DNA of 64,000 nt from Psychrobacter coccoides (lineage in GTDB: Bacteria; Pseudomonadota; Gammaproteobacteria; Pseudomonadales; Moraxellaceae): assembly GCF_017498085.1 (NCBI RefSeq), contig NZ_JAGBKM010000004.1, positions 62,001-126,000 of the forward strand, read 5' to 3'. The notes beneath the pieces are model-generated. The model had not been told where the DNA came from, did no database searches, and was given only the letters and a program-made list of their open reading frames with translations. Within the stretch, counting starts at the first letter, position 1. Each line of letters opens with the position of its first letter. Below, in pieces: positions 8,818-18,210 of the stretch. A program made the position numbers and the translations under genes.

Positions 8818-9258
8818 ATGACTATTAAAAAAAACGCTCAGCGTAGTGCTAAATATAAAGTACTCAGTATGATTATCAGTATGTGCGCTACTATGGCTAT
8901 CATGCAGCCTGCCTCAGCAGCAATAGAGATTGATGAGACTGATTTCGGACCTTCATATGAGACGATGGTGGTCGATACTGTGGCGGGTAAGCCGCTGCAG
9001 CTCGTAAATGCCGTTGCAGGTACCGCTGTTTACTTTGCTAGCCTGCCTTTTTCATTAATTGGTGGTAATGCAGATCAAGCACAGCAAAAGCTACTTGTTG
9101 AGCCTTGGAGTGCTATGGGTCGCTGTTTAGGCTGCAGTGTGGCAGAAGACAATTACTATAAATCACAAGCCGCTGATGATAACGTGGTACGTATTGTGGT
9201 TGATCAGCCATCTGAGATTTTAATCAGTACTGACGACTATGTGGTGGTCACGCCTTAA
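8818..9258 (+). CDS. Small exported protein of unknown function
   Basis: A 146-residue protein starting with a basic stretch (KKNAQRSAKYK), a hydrophobic core and a likely signal-peptidase site after QPASA (about residue 34). The mature part has an alanine-rich, weakly hydrophobic segment (VNAVAGTAVYFASLPFSLIGGN) followed by EPWSAMGRCLGCSVAED with two nearby cysteines. The Leu-Pro, Gly-Gly-Asn and Arg-x-Leu-Gly-Cys pattern resembles small envelope proteins of unknown function in Acinetobacter relatives; I cannot assign a role. It is monocistronic, with a strong inverted repeat downstream at 9380. Confidence 0.7.
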   Translation: MTIKKNAQRSAKYKVLSMIISMCATMAIMQPASAAIEIDETDFGPSYETMVVDTVAGKPLQLVNAVAGTAVYFASLPFSLIGGNADQAQQKLLVEPWSAMGRCLGCSVAEDNYYKSQAADDNVVRIVVDQPSEILISTDDYVVVTP

Positions 9259-9379
9259 TTAGACGTCTTGGCTTATAGACACGCCCTTACTTACTGCATA
9301 TAAGTGATATTGATGCTAGTCATGCGCCCAATAAAATCATAACCCCTTTATCATCAACTGACTAAAGCGTATCAAATAC

Positions 9380-9412
9380 AAAAAAGGTTAACCCTATGGT
9401 TAACCTTTTTTT
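9380..9412. terminator. Bidirectional terminator between the exported protein and typA
   Basis: Perfect stem AAAAAGGTTAACC / GGTTAACCTTTTT with a four-base loop (CTAT). With A and T runs on both sides it can end transcription of both convergent genes. Confidence 0.85.
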
Positions 9413-9436
9413 GGTGCTGTTTTATACGTTTGAGTA

Positions 9437-11284
9437 TTAAGCTGTCTTACTACGACTGTGACGCTTACGCTCACTTTCTGTCAAATAGCGCTTACGTAAA
9501 CGAATCGCTTTTGGTGTCACCTCAACCAACTCATCATCTTGAATAAATTCAAGCGCTTGCTCTAGAGTAAACTTGATGGCTGGGGTTAGCGTCAACGCTT
9601 CATCCGTACCACTGGCACGGACGTTAGTTAACTGTTTGGCAGTGGTTGGATTCACAACCATATCATCACTGCGTGAGTTAAGACCAACAATCATACCTTC
9701 GTAAACTTCAAGCTGAGGCTCAGCAAACAACTTACCACGTTTTTGTAAGTTAAACAGAGCAAACCCTAAGCAGGTACCAGTAGCCATAGACACTAGGACA
9801 CCGTTCACACGGCCACCGACATCACCGATCTTTTGTGGGCCATAATGCGAGAAGCTAGAGGTCAAGATACCCGTGCCTGATGTGAGCGTCATAAACTCAG
9901 AGCGGAAGCCAATCAGACCACGAGCAGGCATCGTCGCTTCAATACGCATACGACCTTTACCATCGAGCTGCATGTCAGTCATCTCGCCTTTGCGTAAACC
10001 AACTTGCTCCATGATAGCGCCTTGATGCTCTTCTTCGACATCAAAAATAACATTCTCATATGGCTCTTGTGGCTTACCATCGACTTCTTTAACGATAACC
10101 TCTGGACCAGATACGCCCAGCTCAAAACCTTCACGGCGCATGTTTTCAATCAATACAGACAAGTGCAGCTCACCACGACCTGACACTTTAAACTTATCAG
10201 GAGACTCCGTGTCTTCTACCCGCAGCGCCACGTTATGGATAAGCTCACGCTCTAAACGCTCACGAATATTACGCGACGTCACAAACTTACCTTCACGGCC
10301 TGCAAATGGTGAGTTGTTTACTTGGAAGTTCATCGAGACCGTTGGTTCATCAACGGTAAGCGGTGGTAACGCCTCTACATGATTTGGGTCACAGATCGTA
10401 TCCGAAATATTTAAGTTATCAATACCCGTAATACAAACGATATCACCTGCTTGTGCTTCTTCTACATCGATACGATCAAGACCATGATAGCCCATAATCT
10501 TTAGGATACGGCCATTACGGGTTTTACCATTTTTATCAACGACAGTCACTGGTGTATTGGTTTTGATTCTACCGCGCTGAATACGGCCAATACCGATAAC
10601 ACCGACGAAGCTGTTATAGTCAAGGCTTGAGATCTGCATGCGGAATGGCGCATCTGCATCAACCTGAGGTGGTTGTACCACATCAACGATGGTTTTGAAC
10701 AATGGCGTCATGTCTTCAGCCAAGTCATCTGCTTCTAAACCTGCAATACCATTCAAGGCCGAAGCATAAACGACTGGAAAGTCTAGCTGCTCATCAGTGG
10801 CACCTAGATTGTCAAACAAATCAAAGATTTGATCCATAACCCAGTCAGGGCGAGCGCCAGGACGATCAATCTTGTTGATGACAACAATGGGCTTTAGACC
10901 TTGTTCAAACGCTTTTTGGGTCACAAAGCGTGTTTGTGGCATTGGGCCATCAACCGCATCTACGACCAAAAGCACGCAGTCAACCATCGACATGACACGC
11001 TCTACTTCACCGCCAAAATCAGCGTGACCTGGGGTATCAACAATATTGATGCGATATTCAGTGTTTTCTGTTTTATCTGTCCATCTGATGGCTGTGTTTT
11101 TAGCCAAAATAGTAATGCCACGTTCTTGCTCAATATCACCTGAGTCCATTGCACGTTCTGCAATGTTTGCACGTTCGTCAAAAGTGCCAGATTGATGCAA
11201 TAGTTTATCGACCAAGGTGGTTTTACCATGATCAACGTGGGCAATGATTGCAATATTACGCAGGTGTTTGATGTCGTTCGCCAT
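9437..11284 (-). CDS. typA: Ribosome-associated GTPase TypA/BipA
   Basis: Translational GTPase of the EF-G/LepA superfamily that acts on ribosomes during stress and 50S assembly. The N-terminal G domain has G1 AHVDHGKTT, the switch-region RGITI, G3 [15 protein letters not shown] and G4 [12 protein letters not shown]-like domains II, III and V follow, then the TypA-specific C-terminal domain ([15 protein letters not shown] near the end). I start at the ATG of [14 protein letters not shown] (11284); the frame extends 13 codons further to a TTG, but that segment is not family-like. The resulting 615 residues fit the family. A TATAAT on the minus strand at 11421-11416 is a candidate -10. Confidence 0.95.
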   Translation of the reverse strand: MANDIKHLRNIAIIAHVDHGKTTLVDKLLHQSGTFDERANIAERAMDSGDIEQERGITILAKNTAIRWTDKTENTEYRINIVDTPGHADFGGEVERVMSMVDCVLLVVDAVDGPMPQTRFVTQKAFEQGLKPIVVINKIDRPGARPDWVMDQIFDLFDNLGATDEQLDFPVVYASALNGIAGLEADDLAEDMTPLFKTIVDVVQPPQVDADAPFRMQISSLDYNSFVGVIGIGRIQRGRIKTNTPVTVVDKNGKTRNGRILKIMGYHGLDRIDVEEAQAGDIVCITGIDNLNISDTICDPNHVEALPPLTVDEPTVSMNFQVNNSPFAGREGKFVTSRNIRERLERELIHNVALRVEDTESPDKFKVSGRGELHLSVLIENMRREGFELGVSGPEVIVKEVDGKPQEPYENVIFDVEEEHQGAIMEQVGLRKGEMTDMQLDGKGRMRIEATMPARGLIGFRSEFMTLTSGTGILTSSFSHYGPQKIGDVGGRVNGVLVSMATGTCLGFALFNLQKRGKLFAEPQLEVYEGMIVGLNSRSDDMVVNPTTAKQLTNVRASGTDEALTLTPAIKFTLEQALEFIQDDELVEVTPKAIRLRKRYLTESERKRHSRSKTA

Positions 11285-11476
11285 ATAAAATGCTCGTTTT
11301 ATCTTAAAAAAATGCAGTAGCAATAAGCGTCACTAAATAGGCTTTTATCATCATACAGGTAGATACTCTAACTCTTACCTTGAGTTACCGTGCAATATGC
11401 AGGATAGGGTCATAGATTATAAAAGAGTAAGATAGTTATACAGATAAGCCCATCATAAAGATAGCTTTGCTAATGG

Positions 11477-11549
11477 ACACTTTGTCAATCTACAAAGTGT
11501 TTGGGTCGATAGTATAACATTATTGCATCATAATTTTATGCAATAATGT
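11477..11549. repeat. Two adjacent perfect inverted repeats
   Basis: ACATTATTGCAT / ATGCAATAATGT (12-bp arms, 9-bp spacer, 11517-11549) and ACACTTTGT / ACAAAGTGT (9-bp arms, 6-bp spacer, 11477-11500). Neither has a proper T tract on the minus strand, so they could be operators or RNA structures upstream of typA. Confidence 0.6.
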
Positions 11550-11567
11550 GACCTAGAAATATAAATT

Positions 11568-11599
11568 AAAAAAAAGCCGCCCATTTGGACGACTTTTTT
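11568..11599 (-). terminator. Rho-independent terminator after ompA
   Basis: On the minus strand GTCGTCC pairs with GGGCGGC, allowing two G-U pairs, around a short AT loop, followed by a T run. It lies 40 bp past the ompA stop. Confidence 0.75.
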
Positions 11600-11638
11600 G
11601 TAACTCTATAGAGCGTAACTCACTTACTAAGTCAGTGC

Positions 11639-12913
11639 TTACTGAACAACCATATCTTTAGTTTGTTCAACAGTCATTGTTTTGTCACCAGTGATGATGG
11701 CATAAACACGACGGTTCATAGCACGGCCTTCTTCAGTGTCGTTATCTGCGATTGGACGGTCATAACCGTAACCAACAGTTGATAGACGGTTTGGAGCTAC
11801 GCCAAACTCGTTAGTCAACATAGACTTCACAGCAACAGCACGAGCTTCTGATAGACGCTGGTTGTAAGCGGCTGATGGGCCAGTCTTAGAAGCGTGACCT
11901 TCGACGCGAGCGGTAGAGTTTGGATACTCACGCATCTTCTCTGCTACTTTAGCGATTTCAGGCTGGTATTGAGCTTTGATGTTTGATTTGTCGTTATCAA
12001 AGAATACACGTAGCTCCATTTTTAGCTCGTCAGTGATATCAACTTCTACTGGGCAACCACGCTCGTCTACTACGACGTTCATTGGAGTGCCTGGGCACTC
12101 ATCGATGCTATCAGGTACACCGTCGCCATCAGAGTCGATATCTTCTTCAACCACGACTACTGGTGGTGCTGCGACATCTGGCTCTACTTGTGGTGGTACT
12201 GCTACTGTTGGTGCTAAGTGGCCACCAAGTACGACTTCTAAACCAGCTAGAGCCATACCTTCCCACCAGTTGTTGTCAAAGTTGTGGATCGCACGTGCTT
12301 CACCACGTAGGCTTAGTGCGTCGTTGATACGATACATAGCACCTAGACCTAGGTTACCAATAGTGTCTTTTGACTCAGACACTTCAGTGCCAGCAGGAAC
12401 ATTCGTACCAGCTGCATAGCCAGCAACATCTGAGTCAGCTGTATACTGTTCTTGGTTTTCTACTTTGATCTTAGACTGACCAGCACCGATCAATACGTAT
12501 GGTTTAAAGGCATTGTCAGTATAACCAGTGAACTCTTCAGTACCGATCAAAAAGTTACCAGAAATCATGGTTTGTTCGATATCAAAGCGGTTTTTTGGAT
12601 CTGCTGCTGAAGCGTCAGATGCTTGGCCATCAGTGTTTGATACGCCGTACTCTACTTGGAACTGAGTAGAAGGGGTTAGCTCGATACCTAGTGCCGCACC
12701 AGTGTATAGGCCGCTTTCTTTAGCAACACCACCATTCAAGGTACTGCCAGTATTAAGCTGCTTACCAGTACGTAGGATTTCACGCTGCTCATCATGCGCT
12801 TCGTCTGTGTAGTGATAACCTAATAATAGTGGGCTAATCGTAACGCCAGCGTTTGCCGCTAGTGGCGCCGCTGCTACAGCAACTATAGCTAAAGCAATTT
12901 TATTTAATTTCAT
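11639..12913 (-). CDS. ompA: OmpA-family outer-membrane porin
   Basis: Major outer-membrane protein of 424 residues. A signal peptide ends in LAANA (residue 22), and an eight-strand-type beta-barrel runs to about residue 225. A Pro/Val-rich linker follows (PTVAVPPQVEPDVAAPP), then a calcium-binding thrombospondin-3-like segment (DSDGDGVPDSIDECPGT), then a C-terminal OmpA/MotB peptidoglycan-binding domain (about 295-415). In that domain NQRLSEARA keeps the conserved arginine, but the aspartate of the usual GHTD is replaced (GHASKTG). GGAGG lies close upstream of the ATG. The gene is monocistronic, with an AT-rich leader and a terminator at 11568. Confidence 0.9.
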   Translation of the reverse strand: MKLNKIALAIVAVAAAPLAANAGVTISPLLLGYHYTDEAHDEQREILRTGKQLNTGSTLNGGVAKESGLYTGAALGIELTPSTQFQVEYGVSNTDGQASDASAADPKNRFDIEQTMISGNFLIGTEEFTGYTDNAFKPYVLIGAGQSKIKVENQEQYTADSDVAGYAAGTNVPAGTEVSESKDTIGNLGLGAMYRINDALSLRGEARAIHNFDNNWWEGMALAGLEVVLGGHLAPTVAVPPQVEPDVAAPPVVVVEEDIDSDGDGVPDSIDECPGTPMNVVVDERGCPVEVDITDELKMELRVFFDNDKSNIKAQYQPEIAKVAEKMREYPNSTARVEGHASKTGPSAAYNQRLSEARAVAVKSMLTNEFGVAPNRLSTVGYGYDRPIADNDTEEGRAMNRRVYAIITGDKTMTVEQTKDMVVQ

Positions 12914-13674
12914 GGACTTCCTCCAAAGGATTATTTAAGTGATGCGTTAAGCACAACCACTTCCCAGATGAACTAAAAAACAGACATCATTTACGGTCGT
13001 ATAAAAATACAACGAAACTAATTAGGGAGTAGCTTATCGATTATTAATTCAGTTTACAACTTTTTTCGATGTACAGCTACACATTATTACACGATAGTGT
13101 TGTAACTAAAACACAATAACCAACTCATTTTACTAATAACAAACAGTGTTTGCACTACTAAACTTTTAAAAGTCTATTTTTAATTTTAAAACAAGTCTTG
13201 GTTATCAGTCAGTATTATTTTATTACAATTAAAATCTTTTCTCTATCATAAGAACTTGCCATTCACTAATTGATACATATTTTGACAGTTTACTTATTTC
13301 CTAACGGCACAAAAGAGTAAACATTATTTCAACTATCTGCTATATTACTGTATATCGACATTATCAAATATAGCACCTTTACCTAGTGGGCCACTTGTTT
13401 ATCATGGTATGTCGCAGGGTTTACGTTTCAGTAAGTATGCACTAACTCAATGTAACCACGGGCTCAATATAAAGACAGTACAGGACTGCTGCTATAGTGC
13501 CATCTTGTCCGACACAGCTCGATGCTGCGTAATATTTACCCCACAGCATACGGTCTAGGATGGATCAACTTTACTTGGGGTGCAATACCATTTATTTCGG
13601 ACTAAATACTATAGCTATCTGTACGTCTACACTAAAGTTTATATCGCATATAGTAATCATAGGGAATATTGATC
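12914..13674. other. AT-rich intergenic region upstream of ompA and the pseudopilin gene
   Basis: About 760 bp of strongly AT-rich DNA between divergent ompA (-) and the pseudopilin (+). No gene or repeat family was recognised. It should carry the ompA promoter and a long leader, but I see no single clear -35/-10 pair. A 75-codon plus frame at 13560 overlaps the pseudopilin start and has no protein-like features. Confidence 0.45.
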
Positions 13675-14391
13675 ATGCTGCGTCAGTCTTTGTTAAAGAG
13701 TCAGCGGATAGCTATTATTTATTTGGTAAAGACCGCCGTTATTGCTATCGCCCGTACCTTCTCAGCCTTCAGCTCTACTCACTTTGACAACCAGCAGTCC
13801 TTACCCCCTACTGTGACAAAAAACAAAACACGAAGTACAAAAACGTTTATACATTGTAGAGCGAACCAAGGTTTTACACTTATAGAGGTTGTTATCACCA
13901 CCTTGGTTTTAGCCATCATAGCCACGATTGCGACCCCCTCTATATTGACACAACTCGCCAATATGGAAGCAAAGCGCGTCAGACACACCCTAATGAATAC
14001 CTTTAGTACTGCGAAAGCTGAAAGCTATATTCGCAGACAAAACCTAGTGGTCTGTTTGTCAGACTCAGGTGGCCGCTGTCATAAAGACAGCAAGAAAGCA
14101 CTGCTGTTATTCATCGATAACAATGACAACAAACATTTTGATCAGACCACAGACCACTTACTCAGTGAACAGCATATCAATCCTAAATACGGCACTTTGC
14201 ATCTAAGGGCTGGCAAGCGCCACTATGTCAGGTTTTATGGTGACTCAGGTAAACCACGTGGTCATTTTGGTCATATCAAATACTGTCCTAACAAAAGCTA
14301 CAATCGAGCCATGTATCAAGTGTCTTTTAATCAAGTAGGTATCATTAAATACAAGCCCAACAGCATCCATGACACAGGATGCGCCGGTTAG
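13675..14391 (+). CDS. GspH/FimT-type pseudopilin with a long leader
   Basis: Type IV pilin-like protein recognised by the prepilin site QG/FTLIEVVITTLVLAIIA: cleavage after G66, phenylalanine at +1, glutamate at +5, then a hydrophobic helix. This matches minor pilins or pseudopilins processed by PilD. The C-terminal part has four cysteines and ends in GCAG. I start at ATG 13675 because AGGGA lies nine bases upstream; this gives a 66-residue leader with its own hydrophobic stretch, far longer than usual. A GTG at codon 47 would give a normal leader of about 20 residues but has no visible ribosome site. No other pilus genes are adjacent. Confidence 0.75.
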   Translation: MLRQSLLKSQRIAIIYLVKTAVIAIARTFSAFSSTHFDNQQSLPPTVTKNKTRSTKTFIHCRANQGFTLIEVVITTLVLAIIATIATPSILTQLANMEAKRVRHTLMNTFSTAKAESYIRRQNLVVCLSDSGGRCHKDSKKALLLFIDNNDNKHFDQTTDHLLSEQHINPKYGTLHLRAGKRHYVRFYGDSGKPRGHFGHIKYCPNKSYNRAMYQVSFNQVGIIKYKPNSIHDTGCAG

Positions 14392-14426
14392 TCTTTATTC
14401 AATGTTTCTTAATAGAGCACCTTGCA

Positions 14427-15188
14427 TCATTTATGCATGGCTGCTTTCATCTCTTTTACTGCTTGCTCTAGACCCATAAACACAGCATCCGCTATCAGTG
14501 CATGCCCGATATTCAGCTCGTAGATACCGTCGATTTGAGCGATGGCATTGACATTGTCACGAGTAAGGCCATGCCCTGCATTGATGAGTAGCTTATCATC
14601 CAGACGCTGTGCAGTGGCAGCTGCTTGTTGAATACGCTGTAACTCAGCATTTTGGGCGGTGACATCCTCTGCTAATCCCGCTTCTGCATAAGCTCCAGTA
14701 TGGATCTCAATCGCATCAGCATGACAGTCAATGGCTGCTTGAATCTGCGTCTCATCCGGATCTACAAACAAAGAGACCTTGATGCCGTTTGTTTGAAGTT
14801 TTTTAATATAACCTTGCAAATAACTGATCTGCTCTGCAACGTTTAAACCACCTTCTGTCGTAAGCTCTTCACGCTTCTCAGGTACTAAGCACACCCAGTA
14901 TGGCTTGACCTCACAGGCAATATTCAACATTTCAGTCGTTGCTGCTATTTCTAAGTTTAGTCTGGTCGTTAACTGCGCTGCTATCTCATAGACATCGGAG
15001 TCTTGGATATGACGACGATCTTCACGCAAATGAATCGTGATACCGTCAGCGCCCGCTTGCTCGCACAGCAGTGCCGCTGCTAATGGACTGGGATAGCGCA
15101 CGCCACGAGCCTGACGCAAGGTGGCAACATGGTCGATATTAACACCTAGTAAGGGTTTATTAACGGAATTCTGGGACAACATAGTCAT
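14427..15188 (-). CDS. pdxJ: Pyridoxine 5'-phosphate synthase
   Basis: Last step of DXP-dependent vitamin B6 synthesis: condenses 3-amino-2-oxopropyl phosphate with deoxyxylulose 5-phosphate. The TIM-barrel protein begins GVNIDHVATLRQARG, includes GADGITIHLREDRRHI and SLFVDPD, and ends with NAGHGLTRDNV and ELNIGHALIADAVFMG, all family hallmarks. Length (253) is normal. AAGGAT lies seven bases before the chosen ATG; a second ATG follows two codons later. It is the last gene of the lepA-to-pdxJ block, 72 bp after recO, and converges with the pseudopilin gene. Confidence 0.95.
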   Translation of the reverse strand: MTMLSQNSVNKPLLGVNIDHVATLRQARGVRYPSPLAAALLCEQAGADGITIHLREDRRHIQDSDVYEIAAQLTTRLNLEIAATTEMLNIACEVKPYWVCLVPEKREELTTEGGLNVAEQISYLQGYIKKLQTNGIKVSLFVDPDETQIQAAIDCHADAIEIHTGAYAEAGLAEDVTAQNAELQRIQQAAATAQRLDDKLLINAGHGLTRDNVNAIAQIDGIYELNIGHALIADAVFMGLEQAVKEMKAAMHK

Positions 15189-15260
15189 AAAAGATCCTTT
15201 TCATTGCTTTTATCGTTCTTTAGTAGGAGAAACCATCACGTAAATTGTCGTGTTTGTATT

Positions 15261-16076
15261 TTATGATTGATAACGCTGTTGCTGTTGCCACAATAGGCGA
15301 CTCTGCAAAGGCTGATAATCGAGCAAGTGGTCTATCAGGTATCGATGTAAACGTGACCACGAGCTTAGAGTGGTATTGGCAATCCCTACTTGCGCCATCG
15401 CTATAATCTCAGTACCAGTAAACATAGGCTGCAAGGTAGAAATCGTCGTTTTGTCTGGCTCCATACTATGATTCTGTACAACAAAGCCAACATCAGGTAA
15501 AAACCGATACTCATCATGAGCGCTGATAGGAGTCAGCGTACTATCGTGAGTAAAGGTCAGCGCAAAGCCAAGCTCATTAAAGAGATGATGTTCAAATTGA
15601 CGTAAGCATAACCTTAATGCATGGGCTGATAATGGCTGCTTTAGCGTTTGCAGGCTATGTTGATAGTGTTGCCATAATACGGGCATTGGGTCTTCGGTAG
15701 GCAGTAGCTTCCACAATATTTCGTTTAAATACAAGGCTGCATATTGTTGTTGACCTTTAATGTATTGATAACGCTGTGGTTCAATAATAGCATTATTGTC
15801 TGGGGCAGTTGCTTTGGCTGTCACAGCGTCTTTGGGCGGGTCGCCTGAAGTATCCGTTGGCGGCTGAAGCTGAGCTTGATAGAGGTTGATTTGACTAAAG
15901 GTTTTCAGCTCTCGCTTACCTGTGGCAAACAGCTGTAATGGCTCAAACAGCGGCGCCCCTTTTTTGCCAATACCATGTACGATTCCATGCTGCTGAGAAA
16001 ACAGGTAATAAATGGCGCGTTTTTCTTGATAAGGACGCTGATGTAATAAATAACCTATCAATGCTTCATTACGCAT
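15261..16076 (-). CDS. recO: DNA repair protein RecO
   Basis: RecFOR-pathway mediator that loads RecA on SSB-coated DNA. The N-terminal OB-fold is recognisable from the start (EALIGYLLHQRPYQEKRAIYYLFSQQHG, then GIGKKGAPLFEPLQLF). The helical C-terminal domain includes LRLCLRQFEHHLFNELGFAL. It has 271 residues against 242 in E. coli, with an insertion around residues 75-105 rich in Thr, Pro and Ala. It sits between era and pdxJ in the conserved order, 39 bp after era. Confidence 0.9.
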   Translation of the reverse strand: MRNEALIGYLLHQRPYQEKRAIYYLFSQQHGIVHGIGKKGAPLFEPLQLFATGKRELKTFSQINLYQAQLQPPTDTSGDPPKDAVTAKATAPDNNAIIEPQRYQYIKGQQQYAALYLNEILWKLLPTEDPMPVLWQHYQHSLQTLKQPLSAHALRLCLRQFEHHLFNELGFALTFTHDSTLTPISAHDEYRFLPDVGFVVQNHSMEPDKTTISTLQPMFTGTEIIAMAQVGIANTTLSSWSRLHRYLIDHLLDYQPLQSRLLWQQQQRYQS

Positions 16077-16115
16077 TTCCTATTACCTCAGCATCACTCT
16101 AAAGTTTAATACGCC

Positions 16116-17249
16116 CTAATAGCCCAAGCTGGTCAGCGCCCGCTCGTCATCAGACCAGCCACGCTTCACTTTTACCCACAGCGTCAGCATAATCTTTTTG
16201 TCAAACAACTGCTCCATATCTTTGCGAGCGTCTATGCCAACCTGCTTGATACGCTGACCTTTATCACCAATGACGATGGCTTTTTGACCACTACGCTCAA
16301 CATATATCGTCGCATCGATAAAGGTACAGGCTTTGCGTGGACGACCCGTTTTAGGGTCTTTATGAGCAGGCTCGTCTTTAAACTGATCAATCTGTACGGT
16401 TAAGTCATAAGGCACTTCATCACCGCTACTTCTCATAATTTTTTCGCGGATGATCTCACTGGCCAAAAATCGCTCCGAGCGATCGGTGATTTGTTCTAAA
16501 TCATAAATCGGTAAGGCTGTAGGCAGATGTGAGGCAATGACTTCCTCTAAACGATCAAGGTTTTGGTTTTTAAGCGCTGAAACAGGCACAATATCAGCAA
16601 AGTCAAAGCTATCACTAAAGGTTTCGATAAGTGGTAATAGCGTGCCCTTATCGCTCAAGGTATCCGCCTTATTAATAACCAACACAATCGTTAAATCAGT
16701 CTCACCGAGCTTTTGTAGAGTCAGTAAGTCATCGTCTCGCCATTGATCTGAGTCAACCACAAACAATACCAAATCCACGTCTACCAATGCTGACAAGGCG
16801 GCTTTGTTCATACGCTCATTAATAGCCCGTACTTCATTGTGATGGATACCTGGAGTATCTACAAACACGGCCTGCATCTCATCGGTCGTCAAAATACCAT
16901 GGATGCGGTGGCGGGTGGTTTGTGGTTTACGTGACGTAATCGATAGCTTTTGACCCAACAAATGATTCATGAGGGTTGACTTACCGACGTTGGGTCGGCC
17001 AACAATCGCCACATAACCTGCTTTGAAGTCATCTGTGATGTCTTTGCTACCGCTAGATGCAAAAAAGCTATCGATGGTATCAGTAGTGTCGTTATTTTCG
17101 AAGTCAGCACCTTCATCCACTGCATTATCACTGTGCTGTTGAGTGGACGTTAATGATGCCCCTATTTTTCTATCTTCCGCTTTGTTGGTGTGTGTTGTGT
17201 GCTCTGGCTCTATATCGTTTGCTTGGTTTGTACGCTTGTCTTCATTCAT
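16116..17249 (-). CDS. era: GTPase Era
   Basis: Essential GTPase that binds the 3' end of 16S rRNA during 30S maturation. G1 is GRPNVGKS (residues 84-91 from the chosen ATG), followed by the switch sequence TTRHRIHGI, G3 DTPGIH and G4 NKAD, then a C-terminal KH domain containing GDKGQRIKQVG. An acidic, Asn/Thr/Asp-rich N-terminal extension of about 75 residues is unusual for Era (about 300 residues). The frame stays open to a TTG at 17339; neither start has a clear ribosome site, so the ATG is a preference. It follows rnc, the usual order. Confidence 0.92.
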   Translation of the reverse strand: MNEDKRTNQANDIEPEHTTHTNKAEDRKIGASLTSTQQHSDNAVDEGADFENNDTTDTIDSFFASSGSKDITDDFKAGYVAIVGRPNVGKSTLMNHLLGQKLSITSRKPQTTRHRIHGILTTDEMQAVFVDTPGIHHNEVRAINERMNKAALSALVDVDLVLFVVDSDQWRDDDLLTLQKLGETDLTIVLVINKADTLSDKGTLLPLIETFSDSFDFADIVPVSALKNQNLDRLEEVIASHLPTALPIYDLEQITDRSERFLASEIIREKIMRSSGDEVPYDLTVQIDQFKDEPAHKDPKTGRPRKACTFIDATIYVERSGQKAIVIGDKGQRIKQVGIDARKDMEQLFDKKIMLTLWVKVKRGWSDDERALTSLGY

Positions 17250-17364
17250 ATTGTTAATATTATCTTTTAGGTTAAATGGCAAATCAGGGTGATTACTTAT
17301 AAAAGTGTCATCCTGTGGGGTGTAATAACCGCTATTCAAAGCCCAGTATTAGACACGCCCTAGT

Positions 17365-18162
17365 TTATAGACGTTTTTTGTGAATTCCTGGTAGCTTATG
17401 CAGTTGATTAATCATCAGTTCAGCTGCTTTTTGCTCTGCAATACGGCGACTTTCGCCAGACTCAATAATGGCAGAGCAGTTATTAATGTTCACTTGACAA
17501 CGCACGACAAATATCTGATGCGGTGCATTACCGCGAGTTTCTATCAGCTCATAGTGTGGTAAATCAAACTGCTTGGACTGTAGCCACTCTTGCAAGCGGC
17601 TCTTGGCATCTTTCAGCACTCGTTGTTCATTAACATTATCTATCAAATCACCATACCACGCCAAAACACACTGCCGTGTCACCTCCATATCCTGACTGTC
17701 GAGATATATAGCGCCTATCAGTGACTCTACTGCATCTGCTAGTATCGAGGCACGATTTCGTCCGCCGCCTTTACGTTCGCCTATGCCTAATATCAAGTGA
17801 TTCGACAAATCTAATTTTTGTGCAATGGTTACCAATGACTCTTGACGTACTAAAGTGGCGCGCATACGGGTCAAACGACCCTCATTTTGGGTTGGATAAC
17901 GATGGTATAACGCCTCACCAACAATCATCCCTAATAAAGCATCACCCAAAAACTCCAAGCGTTCGTAGTTTTTTTTACTATCAAAAGAGCGGTGCGTTAG
18001 AGCCAGTTTTGGTAAGCTCACATCATTGAACGTATAGCCTAACTTACGTGTCAATATATCCAGACGCTGGATAAAGTCTGAGCTGACAGGCACACTCTCC
18101 ATAGTGGCGCTCGTTTTTTTGGTCGCAGACAGCGCTTGGTACTGTTTTGGAGTCGATTTCAT
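17365..18162 (-). CDS. rnc: Ribonuclease III
   Basis: Double-strand-specific endoribonuclease for rRNA and mRNA processing. The catalytic signature NYERLEFLGDALLG and the later DAVESLIGAIYLD motif are intact, followed by a C-terminal dsRNA-binding domain (SRLQEWLQSK to EQKAAELMI). The start is uncertain: the frame opens at TTG 18189, with ATGs at 18162 and 18102. I chose 18162, giving 265 residues and a lysine-rich N-terminal extension; 18102 would give 245, closer to the family norm of about 225. Ends 115 bp before the era ATG. Confidence 0.92.
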   Translation of the reverse strand: MKSTPKQYQALSATKKTSATMESVPVSSDFIQRLDILTRKLGYTFNDVSLPKLALTHRSFDSKKNYERLEFLGDALLGMIVGEALYHRYPTQNEGRLTRMRATLVRQESLVTIAQKLDLSNHLILGIGERKGGGRNRASILADAVESLIGAIYLDSQDMEVTRQCVLAWYGDLIDNVNEQRVLKDAKSRLQEWLQSKQFDLPHYELIETRGNAPHQIFVVRCQVNINNCSAIIESGESRRIAEQKAAELMINQLHKLPGIHKKRL

Positions 18163-18210
18163 GCGTGGCTTTTGGCTATCCTTTTTCAAGTTTTTAGGTC
18201 AATGTTAACT

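Larger units (their letters stand above)
11285..11638. other. Intergenic region between ompA and typA with stacked stem-loops
   Basis: No gene. It holds the ompA terminator (11568-11599), a perfect 12-bp inverted repeat (11517-11549), a perfect 9-bp inverted repeat (11477-11500), and then the presumed typA promoter zone. The second repeat overlaps a TTGACA on the minus strand (11488-11483). Confidence 0.55.

Noticed and set aside
11976-12419. 147-codon frame opposite ompA
   Set aside because: Ser/Thr-rich translation that mirrors the codon pattern of ompA; no independent evidence of coding.
13560-13787. 75-codon plus-strand frame before the pseudopilin
   Set aside because: It overlaps the pseudopilin gene in another frame and has no ribosome site or recognisable features.
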